Part shown: piece after piece, positions 19,049 through 29,100 of the stretch
Layout of the letters: every line of letters begins with the position of its first letter
Position numbering within the stretch: the stretch's first letter is position 1
DNA from: Sediminicoccus rosea
GTDB taxonomy: Bacteria; Pseudomonadota; Alphaproteobacteria; Acetobacterales; Acetobacteraceae
Direction of reading: 5' to 3'
NCBI RefSeq assembly: GCF_033547095.1
Contig: NZ_CP137852.1
Coordinates: 4,923,001 to 4,987,000 of the forward strand
DNA: 64,000 nucleotides
The notes under the pieces: generated by a model
Told to the model about the DNA's origin: nothing
Seen by the model: the letters and a program-made list of their open reading frames with translations, nothing else
Databases searched by the model: none
Position numbers and translations under genes: made by a program

Positions 19049-19746
19049 GGGAGCAACTCCAAGAGATGGTCCTGGTCGGGCCGCCGCGCCACGCGGATGC
19101 GTCGCCAGCGCACCGTCTCCAGCGCCGCCGCCACGCGCGGGCTGATGGCCAGCGCCTCGATGCCCTGGAGCGCCGCGCCAAGCCCGGTGCCCGCGAGCAG
19201 CGCCACGCTACACGCGGCGCTGCGCGGGGAGAAGAACATGGCGTGTGACACCTGACCGGCCGCGATGGCATCGCGCGCCGCCTCCGGCAGCGAAGGCGCC
19301 TCGCGCGCCGCATAGACGACGCGGCGGATCACGCGGAAACCCCGCGCCCGCAGCAGGGCCGTGAGGTCGAGCGAATAGGCCGCGCCCACCGCCAGCAGCA
19401 GCGGGCCCTCCGCCGGGCGCAGCGTCGCGGCGCAGAGTTCCGCCAGCGCCGCCGCATCGCCGCCGGCCGCCCGCACATCGGCGAAGCCCGCCGCGCGCGC
19501 CGCCTCCGCCGTCGCGGCGCCGACGGCCAGCACGGGGATGGGCCAGGGGATGAGCGCACGCGCGGCGGCGCGGCTGGTCAGCAGCAGGGCCTGGGCATGG
19601 GCCGGTGGGGCGAGCGGGCGGGGGGTCAGCAGCAGCGCCGGCGCGAGGACTGGCGTGAAGCCCAGGGCAGCGAGGCGGCTGGCGGTCTCGGCCGCGCCCG
19701 GCTCGGGCCGGGTGACGAGAACGCCCCGGGGGACGTGCCCGGTCAT
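19045..19746 (-). CDS. hemD: Uroporphyrinogen-III synthase
   Basis: 233 residues, the usual size for HemD. It opens with GVLVTRPEPGAAETASRL, the standard start of the first domain, and has VLAVGAATAEAAR at the hinge and FFSPRSA in the second domain. The enzyme cyclises hydroxymethylbilane to uroporphyrinogen III. HemD is poorly conserved, so the call relies on these motifs plus its position right after hemC. The ATG at 19746 lies within 2 bp of the hemC stop; its own stop overlaps the mitofilin-like start. Confidence 0.88.
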   Translation of the reverse strand: MTGHVPRGVLVTRPEPGAAETASRLAALGFTPVLAPALLLTPRPLAPPAHAQALLLTSRAAARALIPWPIPVLAVGAATAEAARAAGFADVRAAGGDAAALAELCAATLRPAEGPLLLAVGAAYSLDLTALLRARGFRVIRRVVYAAREAPSLPEAARDAIAAGQVSHAMFFSPRSAACSVALLAGTGLGAALQGIEALAISPRVAAALETVRWRRIRVARRPDQDHLLELLP

Positions 19747-19747
19747 C

Positions 19748-20752
19748 TCAGCCGAAGATGTCGGCCGGGCTGTCCGCCCGCAATTCCTCGCCGAGCGTGG
19801 TGCCGAGCCGCGCCGCATCCTCCGCCGCGCCCTCGATCTCGCGCTTGAGCAGGAAGCTGCCATCCTCGCGCGCCACCAGCCCGGTCAGCCGCAGCGTGCC
19901 ATCCGGCAGCAGCCGCGCATGCCCGCCGATCGGCGTGCGGCAGGAGCCGTCCAGCGCCGCCAGCAGCGCGCGCTCGGCCTTGGAGACGGCGGCCGCCTCG
20001 CGATCCTCGATGCCGGAGAGCAATTCGCGCAGTTCGACATCGTCGGCGCGGGTGGTGATGCCGACGATGCCCTGGCCGGCGGCCGGCACCATCGCCTCGG
20101 GCGGCAGCACCACCGCCGCGCGATCCTCCAGCCCCAGGCGGCGCAGGCCGGCCAGCGCCAGAAGCGTGGCCGTCACCTCGCCGCGCGCCACGCGGTCGAG
20201 CCGCGTCTGGACGTTGCCGCGCAGGGTCACAACCTTCAGGTCCGGCCGCGCGGCCAGCAATTGCGACTGCCGCCGCAGCGAGGAAGAGCCGACCACGGCG
20301 CCCGCGGGGAGGCAGGCATAGGGGTCGGCCGGATCCGGCGTGCCGCAGCCGGGGCCCAGCACCAGCGCATCCCGCGCATCCTCGCGCCGCAGGGTGCAGG
20401 CCAGAACGATGCCGGCGGGCATCTCGGTCTCCAGGTCCTTCAGGGAATGCACCGCGAAATCCACCCGGCGGTCCAGCAGCGCCTCATGGATCTCCTTGGC
20501 GAAGAGGCCCTTGCCGCCGATCTCCGCCAGGCGACGGTTCTGCACCAGATCCCCCGTGGTCGCGATCGCGTGCTCCTCGAAGGCGTTCACGCCGCGCAGC
20601 ACCGGACAGAAGCCGGTGATGATCTCGAGGAAGTGCCGCGTCTGCCAGAGCGCGAGCGGCGAGGCACGCGTGCCCACGCGCAGCGGCAGGGCGCGCATGC
20701 GGGAGTGCTTGGCCGCTTGGGGAGCGGGAGGGGCGGACGTGGCGGAAGACAT
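19748..20752 (-). CDS. hemC: Porphobilinogen deaminase (hydroxymethylbilane synthase)
   Basis: 334 residues. The motifs [47 protein letters not shown] and RGNVQTRL are all present. The dipyrromethane-binding cysteine is in [11 protein letters not shown]. It condenses four porphobilinogen molecules into hydroxymethylbilane. An 18-residue Ala/Pro-rich extension precedes MRALPLRVG, so translation might start at that internal Met. It diverges from tsaD with 25 bp between the starts. Confidence 0.96.
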   Translation of the reverse strand: MSSATSAPPAPQAAKHSRMRALPLRVGTRASPLALWQTRHFLEIITGFCPVLRGVNAFEEHAIATTGDLVQNRRLAEIGGKGLFAKEIHEALLDRRVDFAVHSLKDLETEMPAGIVLACTLRREDARDALVLGPGCGTPDPADPYACLPAGAVVGSSSLRRQSQLLAARPDLKVVTLRGNVQTRLDRVARGEVTATLLALAGLRRLGLEDRAAVVLPPEAMVPAAGQGIVGITTRADDVELRELLSGIEDREAAAVSKAERALLAALDGSCRTPIGGHARLLPDGTLRLTGLVAREDGSFLLKREIEGAAEDAARLGTTLGEELRADSPADIFG

Positions 20753-20777
20753 CGGCGCGTCATATAGGGCGGGAGTG

Positions 20778-21824
20778 ATGAACGAAACCCGCCCTGATGC
20801 ATTGCCGATCCTCGGAATCGAGAGCAGCTGCGACGAGACCGCCGCCGCCCTCCTGGATGGGACCGGACAAATCCTCGCCGAGGCGGTCTTCACCCAATCG
20901 GCCGAGCATGCGCGCTTCGGCGGCGTGGTGCCCGAAATCGCCGCCCGCGCGCATCTCCAGCGCCTCGCGGGCATGGTGCAGGGCGTGCTGGCGGAGGCGG
21001 GCCTCACGCCGCGCGACCTCGGCGCCGTGGCGGCGACCTCGGGGCCGGGGCTGATCGGCGGCCTCATCGTCGGCGCCAGCCTGGGCAAGGGCCTGGCGCT
21101 GGGCGCGGGCATTCCCTTCCTCGGCGTGAACCACCTGGAGGCGCATGCGCTGACGGCGCGGATGCCCGGGCTGTTCGAGACGCCGCCCGCATACCCCTTC
21201 CTGCTGATCCTGGTCTCCGGCGGGCATTGCCAATGCGTGGCGGTGGAGGGGATCGGCCGCTACCGCCGCCTCGGCACCACGCTGGACGATGCGGTGGGCG
21301 AGGCCTTCGACAAGGCGGCCAAGCTGCTCGGCCTGCCCTGGCCCGGCGGCGCGCATCTGGAGCGGCTGGCGGCCGGCGGCGATGCCGGCGCCGTGCCCCT
21401 GCCCCGCCCGCTGCTGCGCCGGCCGGGCTGCGACTTCTCCTTCTCCGGCCTCAAGACCGCGGTCGCCCAGGCCGTCGGCAAGGGCTACCGGCGCGAGGAC
21501 ATCGCGGCGAGCTTCCAGGCCGCGGTGGCCGCCGTGCTGGCCGACCGCGCCCGCCACGCCGCCGCGATGCTGCCCGAGGCGACGGCGCTGGTGGTGGCAG
21601 GCGGGGTCGCCGCCAACCAGGCGGTGCGCGCGGCGCTGGCCGAGGCCACGCCCCTGCCCCTGCTGGCACCGCCGCTGCGCCTCTGCGGCGACAACGCCGT
21701 GATGGTGGCCTGGGCCGGGCTGGAGCGGCTGCGCGCCGGGCAGCGGGACGCCCTGGGCCTCGCCCCGCGCCCGCGCTGGCCGCTCGGCGATCTGGCGCCA
21801 CCGGCCCCTGCGCCCCAGGCATGA
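20778..21824 (+). CDS. tsaD: tRNA N6-adenosine threonylcarbamoyltransferase
   Basis: 348 residues. [15 protein letters not shown] at the start, the metal-binding HLEAHA motif at about 120, LVSGGHCQ and the [11 protein letters not shown] segment near the end are diagnostic of TsaD/Kae1. It transfers the threonylcarbamoyl group to A37 of ANN-decoding tRNAs, working with TsaB and TsaE. Its divergent pairing with hemC is common in alphaproteobacteria. ATG at 20778 follows GGGAG closely. Confidence 0.97.
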   Translation: MNETRPDALPILGIESSCDETAAALLDGTGQILAEAVFTQSAEHARFGGVVPEIAARAHLQRLAGMVQGVLAEAGLTPRDLGAVAATSGPGLIGGLIVGASLGKGLALGAGIPFLGVNHLEAHALTARMPGLFETPPAYPFLLILVSGGHCQCVAVEGIGRYRRLGTTLDDAVGEAFDKAAKLLGLPWPGGAHLERLAAGGDAGAVPLPRPLLRRPGCDFSFSGLKTAVAQAVGKGYRREDIAASFQAAVAAVLADRARHAAAMLPEATALVVAGGVAANQAVRAALAEATPLPLLAPPLRLCGDNAVMVAWAGLERLRAGQRDALGLAPRPRWPLGDLAPPAPAPQA

Positions 21825-21886
21825 AATGGCCGTAAACCCTGACGCGCCACATTGACGGGGCCCGCCGCCGCGCTCAGTTTCCGCCG

Positions 21887-23104
21887 ATGAGCGAAGCCAC
21901 CCTCTCCGCCCGCCGCGACTATCAGATCTGCGCCCTGATCGGCACGGGCCACTTCCTCAGCCACTTCTACATGCTCTGCCTGCCGCCGATCTTCCTGCTC
22001 TGGCGCGCGGAATTCGACGTCTCCTTCGCGATGCTCGGCGCCTCGCTCGCGCTGATGAGTGGCACGACGGCGCTGCTGCAGACCCCCGTGGGCTTCCTGG
22101 TGGACAAGTATGGCGCGCGGCGCTTCCTGGTGGGCGGCACGCTGCTCATGGCGCTTTCCATCAGCGCCATGGCCTTCGTGCAGGATTTCCGGCTGATCCT
22201 GGTGCTGGCCGTGCTCTCGGGCATCGGCAATTCGGTGATCCATCCGGCGGACTACGCCATCCTCGCCGGCTCCATCCGCAAGGAATTCGTGGGCCGCGCC
22301 TTCGCGCTGCACACCTTCACCGGCAATCTCGGCTTCGCGCTCGCCCCCCCGGTCGTGGCGCTGCTGCTGCTGGTGATGGATTGGCGCGGCGCGTTGCTGC
22401 TGGTCGGGCTGCTCGGCGTGCCTGTCGTCGGCCTGATCCTCTGGCAGTCGCGCATCCTGAGCGACCAGCCCAAGGCACGCGGGGCCAAGAAGGAGGGCGG
22501 CGTCAGGCTGCTCACCAGCAAGCCCATCCTCGCCTTCTTCGCCTTCTTCCTGCTCTCCGCCATGGCGGGCTCGGGCATGACGGCCTTCCTCATCACCGTG
22601 CTGGGCAAGCTCTGGGGCACGCCCATCGCCGTCGCCTCGCTGGCGCTGACCGGGTACATGGCGGGTGCCACGGGGGGCACGCTGGTGGGCGGCTGGTGGG
22701 CCGACAAGAAGGGCGGAAACCTGCTCGGCTTCGTCAGCGTGCTGACGCTCTGCGCCGCCGGCCTGATCCTCTCGCTCGGCTTCCTGCCCATGGCGGAATG
22801 GCTGCTGGCGCCGGTGGCGCTGGTGGCCGGCCTCTGCCTCGGCTCCTCGCGCACGCCGCGCGACGTGATGCTGAAGGAAGCCTGCCCGCCCGGCGAGATC
22901 GGCAAGGTCTTCGGCTTCGTCAGCGCCGGCCTGCCGCTCGGCTCCGCGCTCATGCCGGTGCCCATGGGGCTGCTGATCGATTTCGGCCTGACCTGGCTTG
23001 TGCTGCCGGTGGTGGCCAGCCTGCTCGTGCTCTCGCTGCTCTGCGCCGGCAGCGCGCGGGCGATGGCGCCGGTGGCCGCCCCGCGCGTGCAGCCGGCCGA
23101 ATAG
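21887..23104 (+). CDS. MFS permease
   Basis: 405 residues with twelve predicted membrane segments. The cytosolic motif between helices 2 and 3, GFLVDKYGARR, is the MFS A-motif, with a related WWADKKGG in the second half. The early segment GHFLSHFYMLCLPP and later RTPRDVMLKEACP are like the fosmidomycin-resistance/FSR-type branch and its uncharacterised alphaproteobacterial relatives. Substrate unknown. The stop TAG overlaps the GTG start of the next gene by one base, so the two are probably co-translated. Confidence 0.85.
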   Translation: MSEATLSARRDYQICALIGTGHFLSHFYMLCLPPIFLLWRAEFDVSFAMLGASLALMSGTTALLQTPVGFLVDKYGARRFLVGGTLLMALSISAMAFVQDFRLILVLAVLSGIGNSVIHPADYAILAGSIRKEFVGRAFALHTFTGNLGFALAPPVVALLLLVMDWRGALLLVGLLGVPVVGLILWQSRILSDQPKARGAKKEGGVRLLTSKPILAFFAFFLLSAMAGSGMTAFLITVLGKLWGTPIAVASLALTGYMAGATGGTLVGGWWADKKGGNLLGFVSVLTLCAAGLILSLGFLPMAEWLLAPVALVAGLCLGSSRTPRDVMLKEACPPGEIGKVFGFVSAGLPLGSALMPVPMGLLIDFGLTWLVLPVVASLLVLSLLCAGSARAMAPVAAPRVQPAE

Positions 23105-23754
23105 TGCCCGCCTTCGACGCCTGGCTGTACTGGATCGACCACGCGGCCATCGCGGTCTTCGCCATCTCGGGCGCGCTGGTCGCCTCGCGCAAGCAGATGG
23201 ATGCGGTGGGCTTCATCCTCATCGCCGTCGTCACCGGCTTCGGCGGCGGCACGCTGCGGGACCTGCTGCTGGGCCGCACGCCCGTCGCCTGGCTGAAGGC
23301 GCCGGAACTCGTCGCCGTGGCGGTGGTGGCGGCGATCCTCGTCTTCTTCATCGCGCATCTGGTGCAGAACCGCTTTCGCGCGCTGCTCTGGGCCGATGCG
23401 GTGGGGCTTTCCATCTATGCCGTGCTGGGCGCCGAGATCGCGCTGCTGGCGGGCGCGCATGCCTGGGCGGCGGTCATCCTCGGCGTCATCACCGCGACCT
23501 TCGGCGGCATCGCGCGCGACGTGATCTGCAACGAGATCCCGCTCATCCTCCGGAAGGAGATCTACGTCACGGCCGCAGCGGCCGGCGCCACGGTCTTCAT
23601 CCTGCTGCGGCTGGAAGGCATCTGGCGCGAGCCCGCCTTCATGGCCGGCGTGCTCACCTGCTTCCTGATCCGCGCGGCCGCGCTGCGCTATGGCTGGAGC
23701 CTGCCGGGGTATCGCGCGCGTCCGGGCCGGGACTATCCTGAAGCCGACAGGTGA
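23104..23754 (+). CDS. TRIC/UPF0126 family channel-like membrane protein
   Basis: 216 residues, seven predicted membrane helices with an internal duplication. GFGGGTLRDLLLG in the first half and TFGGIARDVICN in the second are the two glycine-rich pore motifs of trimeric intracellular cation (YicG/UPF0126) channels. These conduct potassium; some bacterial relatives have been linked to glycine uptake. It begins with GTG at 23104, sharing its first base with the MFS gene's stop. The next gene starts 11 bp later. Confidence 0.87.
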   Translation: MPAFDAWLYWIDHAAIAVFAISGALVASRKQMDAVGFILIAVVTGFGGGTLRDLLLGRTPVAWLKAPELVAVAVVAAILVFFIAHLVQNRFRALLWADAVGLSIYAVLGAEIALLAGAHAWAAVILGVITATFGGIARDVICNEIPLILRKEIYVTAAAAGATVFILLRLEGIWREPAFMAGVLTCFLIRAAALRYGWSLPGYRARPGRDYPEADR

Positions 23755-23765
23755 AGGGAAACGCC

Positions 23766-24767
23766 ATGGAATATCGTGTGCTCGGCCGCAGCGGGATGCG
23801 CGTCAGCCGGCTCTGCCTGGGAACCATGATGTTCGGCGGCCCGGCCGATGCCGCGACCAGCGCCCGGATGATCGCTACCGCCAAGGAGGCCGGCTTCAAC
23901 TTTCTCGACACGGCGGATGTCTATTCGCGCGGCGCCTCGGAGGAGGTGGTGGGCCAGGCGCTGGCCGGCACGCGGAATGACTGGGTGCTGGCAACCAAGC
24001 TCGGCAATGCGATGGGCCCGGGCGCGAATGAAAAGGGCCTCTCCCGCGCCTGGATGATGCGCGCGGTGGAGGGCAGCCTGAAGCGCCTCGGCACCGATCA
24101 CATCGACATCCTCTACCTGCACCGCGAGGACCATGACACGCCGCTGGAGGTGACGGTGGCGGCGCTGGGCGATCTGATCCGCGCGGGCAAGATCCGCGCC
24201 TTCGGCCTCTCCAATTTCCGGGCCTGGCGCATCGCGGCGCTCTGCGAGGCCTGCGACCGGCTGGGCGTGGACCGGCCGATGGTGAACCAGCCACTCTATC
24301 ACGCGCTGAACCGCATGGCGGAGGTGGAGGTGCTGCCGGTCTCGGCGCATTACGGCCTGGGCGTCTTCCCCTACAGCCCGCTGGCGCGCGGCGTGCTGAC
24401 CGCGAAATACGACCCCGACGCGCCGCCCGCGCCGGACAGCCGTGCAGGCCGCGGCGACAAGCGCATGCTGGAGGCGGAATGGCACCCGGCCTCCATCGCC
24501 ATGGCGCAGAAGCTGGCGCGGCACGCGGCGGCGCGCGGCGTGGCCTCCGCGCATCTCGCCATCCAATGGGTGCTGAAGAATCCGATCATCACCGGGGCCA
24601 TCGTCGGCCCGCGTACCGAGGCGCAACTGGCCGACTACATCGCCGCCCTCGACTGCCCCTGGACGGCGGAGGACGAGGCGGTGATCAGCGGCCTGGTCAC
24701 GCCGGGCCATGCCGCGACGCCGGGCTACAATGACCCGGCCTATCGCATCGAGGGGCGGCCGGCTTAA
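23766..24767 (+). CDS. Aldo-keto reductase
   Basis: 333 residues, a TIM-barrel AKR of the YajO/YghZ type. Catalytic Asp and Tyr lie in FLDTADVYS, the Lys in VLATKLGN and the His in [11 protein letters not shown]. The cofactor segment near the end ([10 protein letters not shown]) is present. Such enzymes reduce carbonyls with NADPH; the substrate is not predictable. ATG at 23766 follows GAAGGGA. Its TAA stop shares the palindrome TTAA (24764-24767) with the stop of the convergent ahpD gene. Confidence 0.9.
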   Translation: MEYRVLGRSGMRVSRLCLGTMMFGGPADAATSARMIATAKEAGFNFLDTADVYSRGASEEVVGQALAGTRNDWVLATKLGNAMGPGANEKGLSRAWMMRAVEGSLKRLGTDHIDILYLHREDHDTPLEVTVAALGDLIRAGKIRAFGLSNFRAWRIAALCEACDRLGVDRPMVNQPLYHALNRMAEVEVLPVSAHYGLGVFPYSPLARGVLTAKYDPDAPPAPDSRAGRGDKRMLEAEWHPASIAMAQKLARHAAARGVASAHLAIQWVLKNPIITGAIVGPRTEAQLADYIAALDCPWTAEDEAVISGLVTPGHAATPGYNDPAYRIEGRPA

Positions 24768-25294
24768 GCCGCCGCCGCTTCCTCGGCTTCGATCGTCACC
24801 GCCGCCGCATGGACGACGGAGGCGATGCGGACCGCGGCCTGCACCTGCTCGCTGGTCAGGCCGGCATGCTTCACCACCTTCTCATGGCTCTCCATGCACA
24901 TGCCGCAGCCATTGATGGCGGACACCGCGAGCGACCAGAGCTCGAAATCCGCCTTCTCCACGCCGGGCTTCGCCATGATGTTCATGCGGAGCTTCGCCGG
25001 CATCGAGGGGTAGTCGCCGCCCACCAGGTGGGTGAAGCGGTAGTAGATGTTGTTCATGCCCATGATGGAGGCCGCGCCCTTGGCGGCGGCGAGCGCCTCG
25101 GCGCTCAGCTGCGGGCCGAATTCGGCGAGGATGGCGCGCGTCACCGTGGCGTTGCGGCTGGCCAGGGCGGAGACGATGAAGGTGCCGGCGCGCTGCTGCA
25201 CGGTGAGCGAGGGTTCGGCCGCGAGCGAACCGAGGTTCAGCTTCTGGTCCTTGGCGTATTCGGGGAGGGCATTGCGCAGGGCTTCCAGCGACAT
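24764..25294 (-). CDS. ahpD: Alkyl hydroperoxide reductase AhpD
   Basis: 176 residues, the carboxymuconolactone-decarboxylase fold. The disulfide motif NGCGMC gives Cys130 and Cys133, with His137 and Glu118 completing the proton relay. These positions coincide with those known for Mycobacterium tuberculosis AhpD. It passes electrons to AhpC in place of AhpF. It follows ahpC on the same strand after a 147-bp gap that holds two G/C-run hairpins. Confidence 0.95.
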   Translation of the reverse strand: MSLEALRNALPEYAKDQKLNLGSLAAEPSLTVQQRAGTFIVSALASRNATVTRAILAEFGPQLSAEALAAAKGAASIMGMNNIYYRFTHLVGGDYPSMPAKLRMNIMAKPGVEKADFELWSLAVSAINGCGMCMESHEKVVKHAGLTSEQVQAAVRIASVVHAAAVTIEAEEAAAA

Positions 25295-25334
25295 CACGCG
25301 GGCTCCAAACAGGTCAGATTGTGGGAAAGGAATG

Positions 25335-25388
25335 CCCCCGTCGCGCAGCGATCGGGGGGTCCAAAGGGGGGCTGCATGCCCCCCCTTT
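25335..25388 (-). other. Two G/C-run hairpins between ahpC and ahpD
   Basis: CCCCCG at 25335-25340 can pair with CGGGGG at 25353-25358, and AAAGGGGGG at 25363-25371 can pair with the C-run and TTT at 25379-25388. Because the runs are similar, alternative pairings compete. On the ahpC-ahpD transcript this lies between the two genes with only a 3-base T-run, so it may be an attenuator or processing site rather than a full terminator. Confidence 0.5.
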
Positions 25389-25441
25389 TGCTGGCCGCGA
25401 TAGGGCTGGTGTGGCGGCTACCGCGGCAAGCGACAGATCAC

Positions 25442-26017
25442 TCAGGCCGCCTTGGCGAAGAGCTCTTCCGGCTTCAGGGCCTCTTCGCCCTTGGTCCAGT
25501 TGCAGGGGCAGAGCTCGTCCGTCTGCAGCGCGTCGAGGATGCGCAGCGTCTCCTGCGGGTTCCGGCCGACATTCAGGCCGTTCACCGAGACGTGCATGAT
25601 CGTGCCCTCGGGGTCCACGATGAAGGTCACGCGCAGCGGCACGCCGGCGGCCTTGTCGAGAACGCCCAGCGCCGTGCTCAGCTCACGCTTCACATCGGCC
25701 AGCATCGGGAAGGGGAGGTCCTTGATGTCGGCATTGTGGACGCGCCAGTTGAGGTGCACGAACTCGCTGTCGGTCGAGACGCCGTAGATCACCGCGTCAC
25801 GGTCGTTGAACTCGCCCTGGAGCTTGCCGAAGGCGGCGATTTCGGTCGGGCAGATGAAGGTGAAGTCCTTCGGCCAGAAAAAGACGACCTTCCACTTGCC
25901 GGCATCGCTCTGGTCGGTGACCTGGATGAAGGACTTGCCCGGGCCCTTCAGGCCCTCGGGGCCGCCCTGCACGGCGGTGAGGTCGAAGCTCGGGAACTTG
26001 TCGCCGACGGTCAGCAT
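25442..26017 (-). CDS. ahpC: Peroxiredoxin AhpC
   Basis: 191 residues. The peroxidatic Cys56 lies in FTFICPTE. The C-terminal LCPCNW gives Cys170 and Cys172, the three-cysteine pattern known from mycobacterial AhpC, which is served by AhpD. It detoxifies hydrogen peroxide, organic peroxides and peroxynitrite. ATG at 26017 follows AGGAGAT. With ahpD downstream it forms the peroxide-reducing pair. An AT-rich stretch upstream may carry an activator site. Confidence 0.95.
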   Translation of the reverse strand: MLTVGDKFPSFDLTAVQGGPEGLKGPGKSFIQVTDQSDAGKWKVVFFWPKDFTFICPTEIAAFGKLQGEFNDRDAVIYGVSTDSEFVHLNWRVHNADIKDLPFPMLADVKRELSTALGVLDKAAGVPLRVTFIVDPEGTIMHVSVNGLNVGRNPQETLRILDALQTDELCPCNWTKGEEALKPEELFAKAA

Positions 26018-26073
26018 GGGGGTATCTCCTGCGCGAATGTGGTCACAGGCCGGTCGTTCCGGCCTCGCCTCGA

Positions 26074-26102
26074 TATATTGCGGCGCAGCATGACTTTTCC
26101 AA
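26074..26102 (-). promoter_or_regulatory. Probable ahpC promoter
   Basis: On the minus strand TTGGAA (26102-26097) and AATATA (26079-26074) are spaced by 17 bp, about 60 bp before the ahpC start. The flanking upstream 30 bp are unusually AT-rich for this genome, as expected of a site bound by an OxyR-like activator, but no clear OxyR motif was found. Confidence 0.5.
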
Positions 26103-26137
26103 TGAATTGTTTTGGATTTTTTGATCGAGGAAGGCGA

Positions 26138-29100
26138 TCATGCCCCCCGCATGAGCACCAGTTGACCCGAACCGACCAAAATCGCGACACGCGCCGCCAG
26201 CGCCGGCACCGCCGAGGGGTCGAGGCCCAGCAGCCGCGCGAGGCCCTGGGCCAGCTCCTCCTCATCGGCCTGCGGGTCCAGCTCCAGCACCAGGCGCGCG
26301 GCGGCCGCCACCTCCTCGGCATGGATCATGGCTGGGCGGCGCAGATGGGCGGCGGCGGCGGAGCGGTCCCGCGCGATCACGAGGCCGCGCTCCTCCGGGA
26401 ACCAGAAGCCTGACGCCTCGGTGATTCCGTGCAGCAGCCGCGCCTCGTTCAACGCGCCGGGGAAGCCCTTGGCGTCGGGCGCGGCGGGGCCGAGCAGCAG
26501 GCGCAGGCGTTCCTGGATGGAATCGCCATGCACCGGCGCCTCGGTCGCCACGATGGCCGCGATCAGCCCGGCCAGTTCGGCGCGGTTGGCGGGCGGCTTG
26601 TCCAGCGTCGCCTCGACATAGGCCGGCGCGAGGCGCGCGGCGGTGACCGGCGCCGCCACGGGCGCAGCGAGGCCCAGCGCCGGGCGCAGCTTTGCCGCGG
26701 CGGCCTCGGGCTGGTTCAGCCAGTCGAGCGACCAGCTGCGCGTCAGCGACCAGCCCATGCCCTCCAGCGCCATCTGCCGCCCGCGATCGCGGTCCCGCGC
26801 GCAGCGCAGGCCGGACCAATCGGCGCCATCCACCTCCACGCCAAGGTCGAAGCCCTGCGGCCCGCGCGCCGCGACATCGAGGAAGAGCCCCGAAAGCCCC
26901 ACGCGCGGCACCGCCTCGCGCCCCGACTGCCCGATGAGCTCGCCGATCAGGCCGGCGATGGCCGAGCCCTCGCGCGCGGCCACGCGCAGGCTGGCGCCGC
27001 CCGCGGCGAAATCGAGGAAGGTCTTGAGCGCGGCCACGCCGCGGCCCTTGGCGCGCTCCAGATCCACTTCCTCGGCGCCGATGCCGGAGAAGACGATGCA
27101 GCGCTTCTTGGCGCGGGTGATGAGCACGTTCAGCCGCCGCTCGCCGCCCTCATTGGAGAGCGGGCCGAAGCGCATGGCGAGCTTGCCATCGCCGCCGCGG
27201 CCATAGCCCACGCTGATCATGATGCTGTCGCGCTCGTCGCCCTGCACGTTCTCGAGGTTCTTCACGAAGAAGGGCTCGGCCGGATGGGCGGTGAAGAAGG
27301 CTTCGGTCTCCGGGCTCTCGCGCCGCAGCGCCTCCACCGCCTCGGCGATGGCGTCGCGCTGCGTGACGGAAAAGGCGGCCACGCCCAGCGTATCGCCCGG
27401 CGTCTCGCGCGCGTGGCGCAGCACCGCCTCGGCCACCGCGCGCGCTTCCACCACATTGGCGCTGCCCTGGAATCTCCCCTCCACGCGCACCAGCGAAAGG
27501 CCCAGCGAAGGGCTGCGCGGGCGCGGCGAGGGCAGGACCAGCAGGCGGTTGCCATAGAATTCCGCGTTGCTGGTCGCGATCAGGCTCTCATGCCGGCTGC
27601 GGTAGTGCCAGCGCAGCATGGCGTTCGGGATTCCGCGCGCATTGGCGAGGCCGAGGATGCTCTCCACGTCGCGCGCCGCCAGCGCCGTCTCCTCCTCGGG
27701 CGCGTCCTCCTCCACTTCTTCCGTCATGCGCTGGAAGAAGCGGGTGGGCGGCATCTGCTTGTCATCGCCCACCACCACCACCTGCTTCGCGCGCGCGATG
27801 GCGCCCAGCGCATCCACCGGCTCGATCTGGCTCGCCTCGTCCATCACCAGCAGGTCGAAGAGGGGAAAGCCCGGCTGCGTCGCGTGATGCGGATTGGCCA
27901 GGAATTGCGCGACGCTCAGCGGGCTGAGCATGAGGATGGGCTTGGCCTTTCGCACCAGCGGCGCGGCGCGGGAGAGCAGCGTGCGCAAGGGCGCATGGCC
28001 GCGCTTGCGCTCGAACTCGCCGCGCAGGAAGGCGAGGCTCGCGGCCTCTTCCCCGTTCCGCAGCGCCTCGACGCGCGCCGCATGAATGGCGGCGGCCTCG
28101 GCGCGCGCGAGCCGCACGCGCGCCGCATCGGCCGCGCGGAAATCCAGCACCCAGCGATCCGCGGCCGCACCATCAAAGGCGGCGAGTCCGGGATGCTCGC
28201 GCATGGCCATACGCAGCAGCGCTTCCAGGATGGCGAAGTCCAGCGCGCCCTCGGCAGCATCGGGCGGCAGGGCGCCGCTGGCCAGGGCTTCGGCGAGCGG
28301 CGCGAGGCTCGGCTCCATTGCCTCGGCCCGCGCCCAGGCCTGCCAGGGCGAGAGCGCCTCAGGCTCGGCCGCCATGGCCGCCAGGCGCTCGGCCGTCGCG
28401 GCGAAACTCGCCTCGGGGGCAAGGCCCGTGGCATCGCGGATCACCCCCCAGGCGGCGAGGGCCGCGCGCTGCGCCTCCGTCACGGCGGGCGTGGCGAAGG
28501 CGGCGGCGTGCCGCGCCATCCAGGCGAGCTGCGCCTCCAGCGTGGCCGCATCCGGCCCGGCGCCGAGCCGTGCCTTCGCCGCCTGCGCCGTCAGCAGCGC
28601 GTCAAGTGCGGGCCCATCCTCCGGATCACGCAGCGCCACGGCCAGGCTCGCCTTCGCCGCGCGCCGCCCGCCATCGAGAAAGCCCAGCATGCCACCGGGC
28701 TTCGCCAGGACCTCACGCGCGGCGGCAAGGCCGGGCACCTCCAGCGCGCCGGGCAGCCACCGCGGATCAGGCGTGGCGAGCAGGCGCAGATCGGCGAGCC
28801 GCGCCTCCGCCGCCGGCACATCCTCCGGCCGCATCGGCGCCTCGGCGCGCAGGGCTTCGGCCGCCAGCGCGGCCTCGGCCTCCGCCACGCCGCCCGGTGC
28901 GGCGGCCAGCGCGCGGATGGCGCGCGGCAATTCTGCGAGCAACCGCTGCGCCGCGATGGCATCAAGCGGCGCCGTCACGCCGCGCCACGGGCTGCGTGCG
29001 CCGCCCAGGCTGGCCGCCAGATTCCGCGCCGCTTCGCGCAGCGCACGCAGCCGCGCCGCATCCCAGCCCGTGGGGTCGAGCCGGAAGGGCGGCGGGACCG

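Noticed and set aside
25442-26017. Thiol-specific antioxidant of the BCP type instead of AhpC
   Set aside because: The FTFICPTE motif, the LCPCNW tail and the adjoining ahpD fit AhpC.
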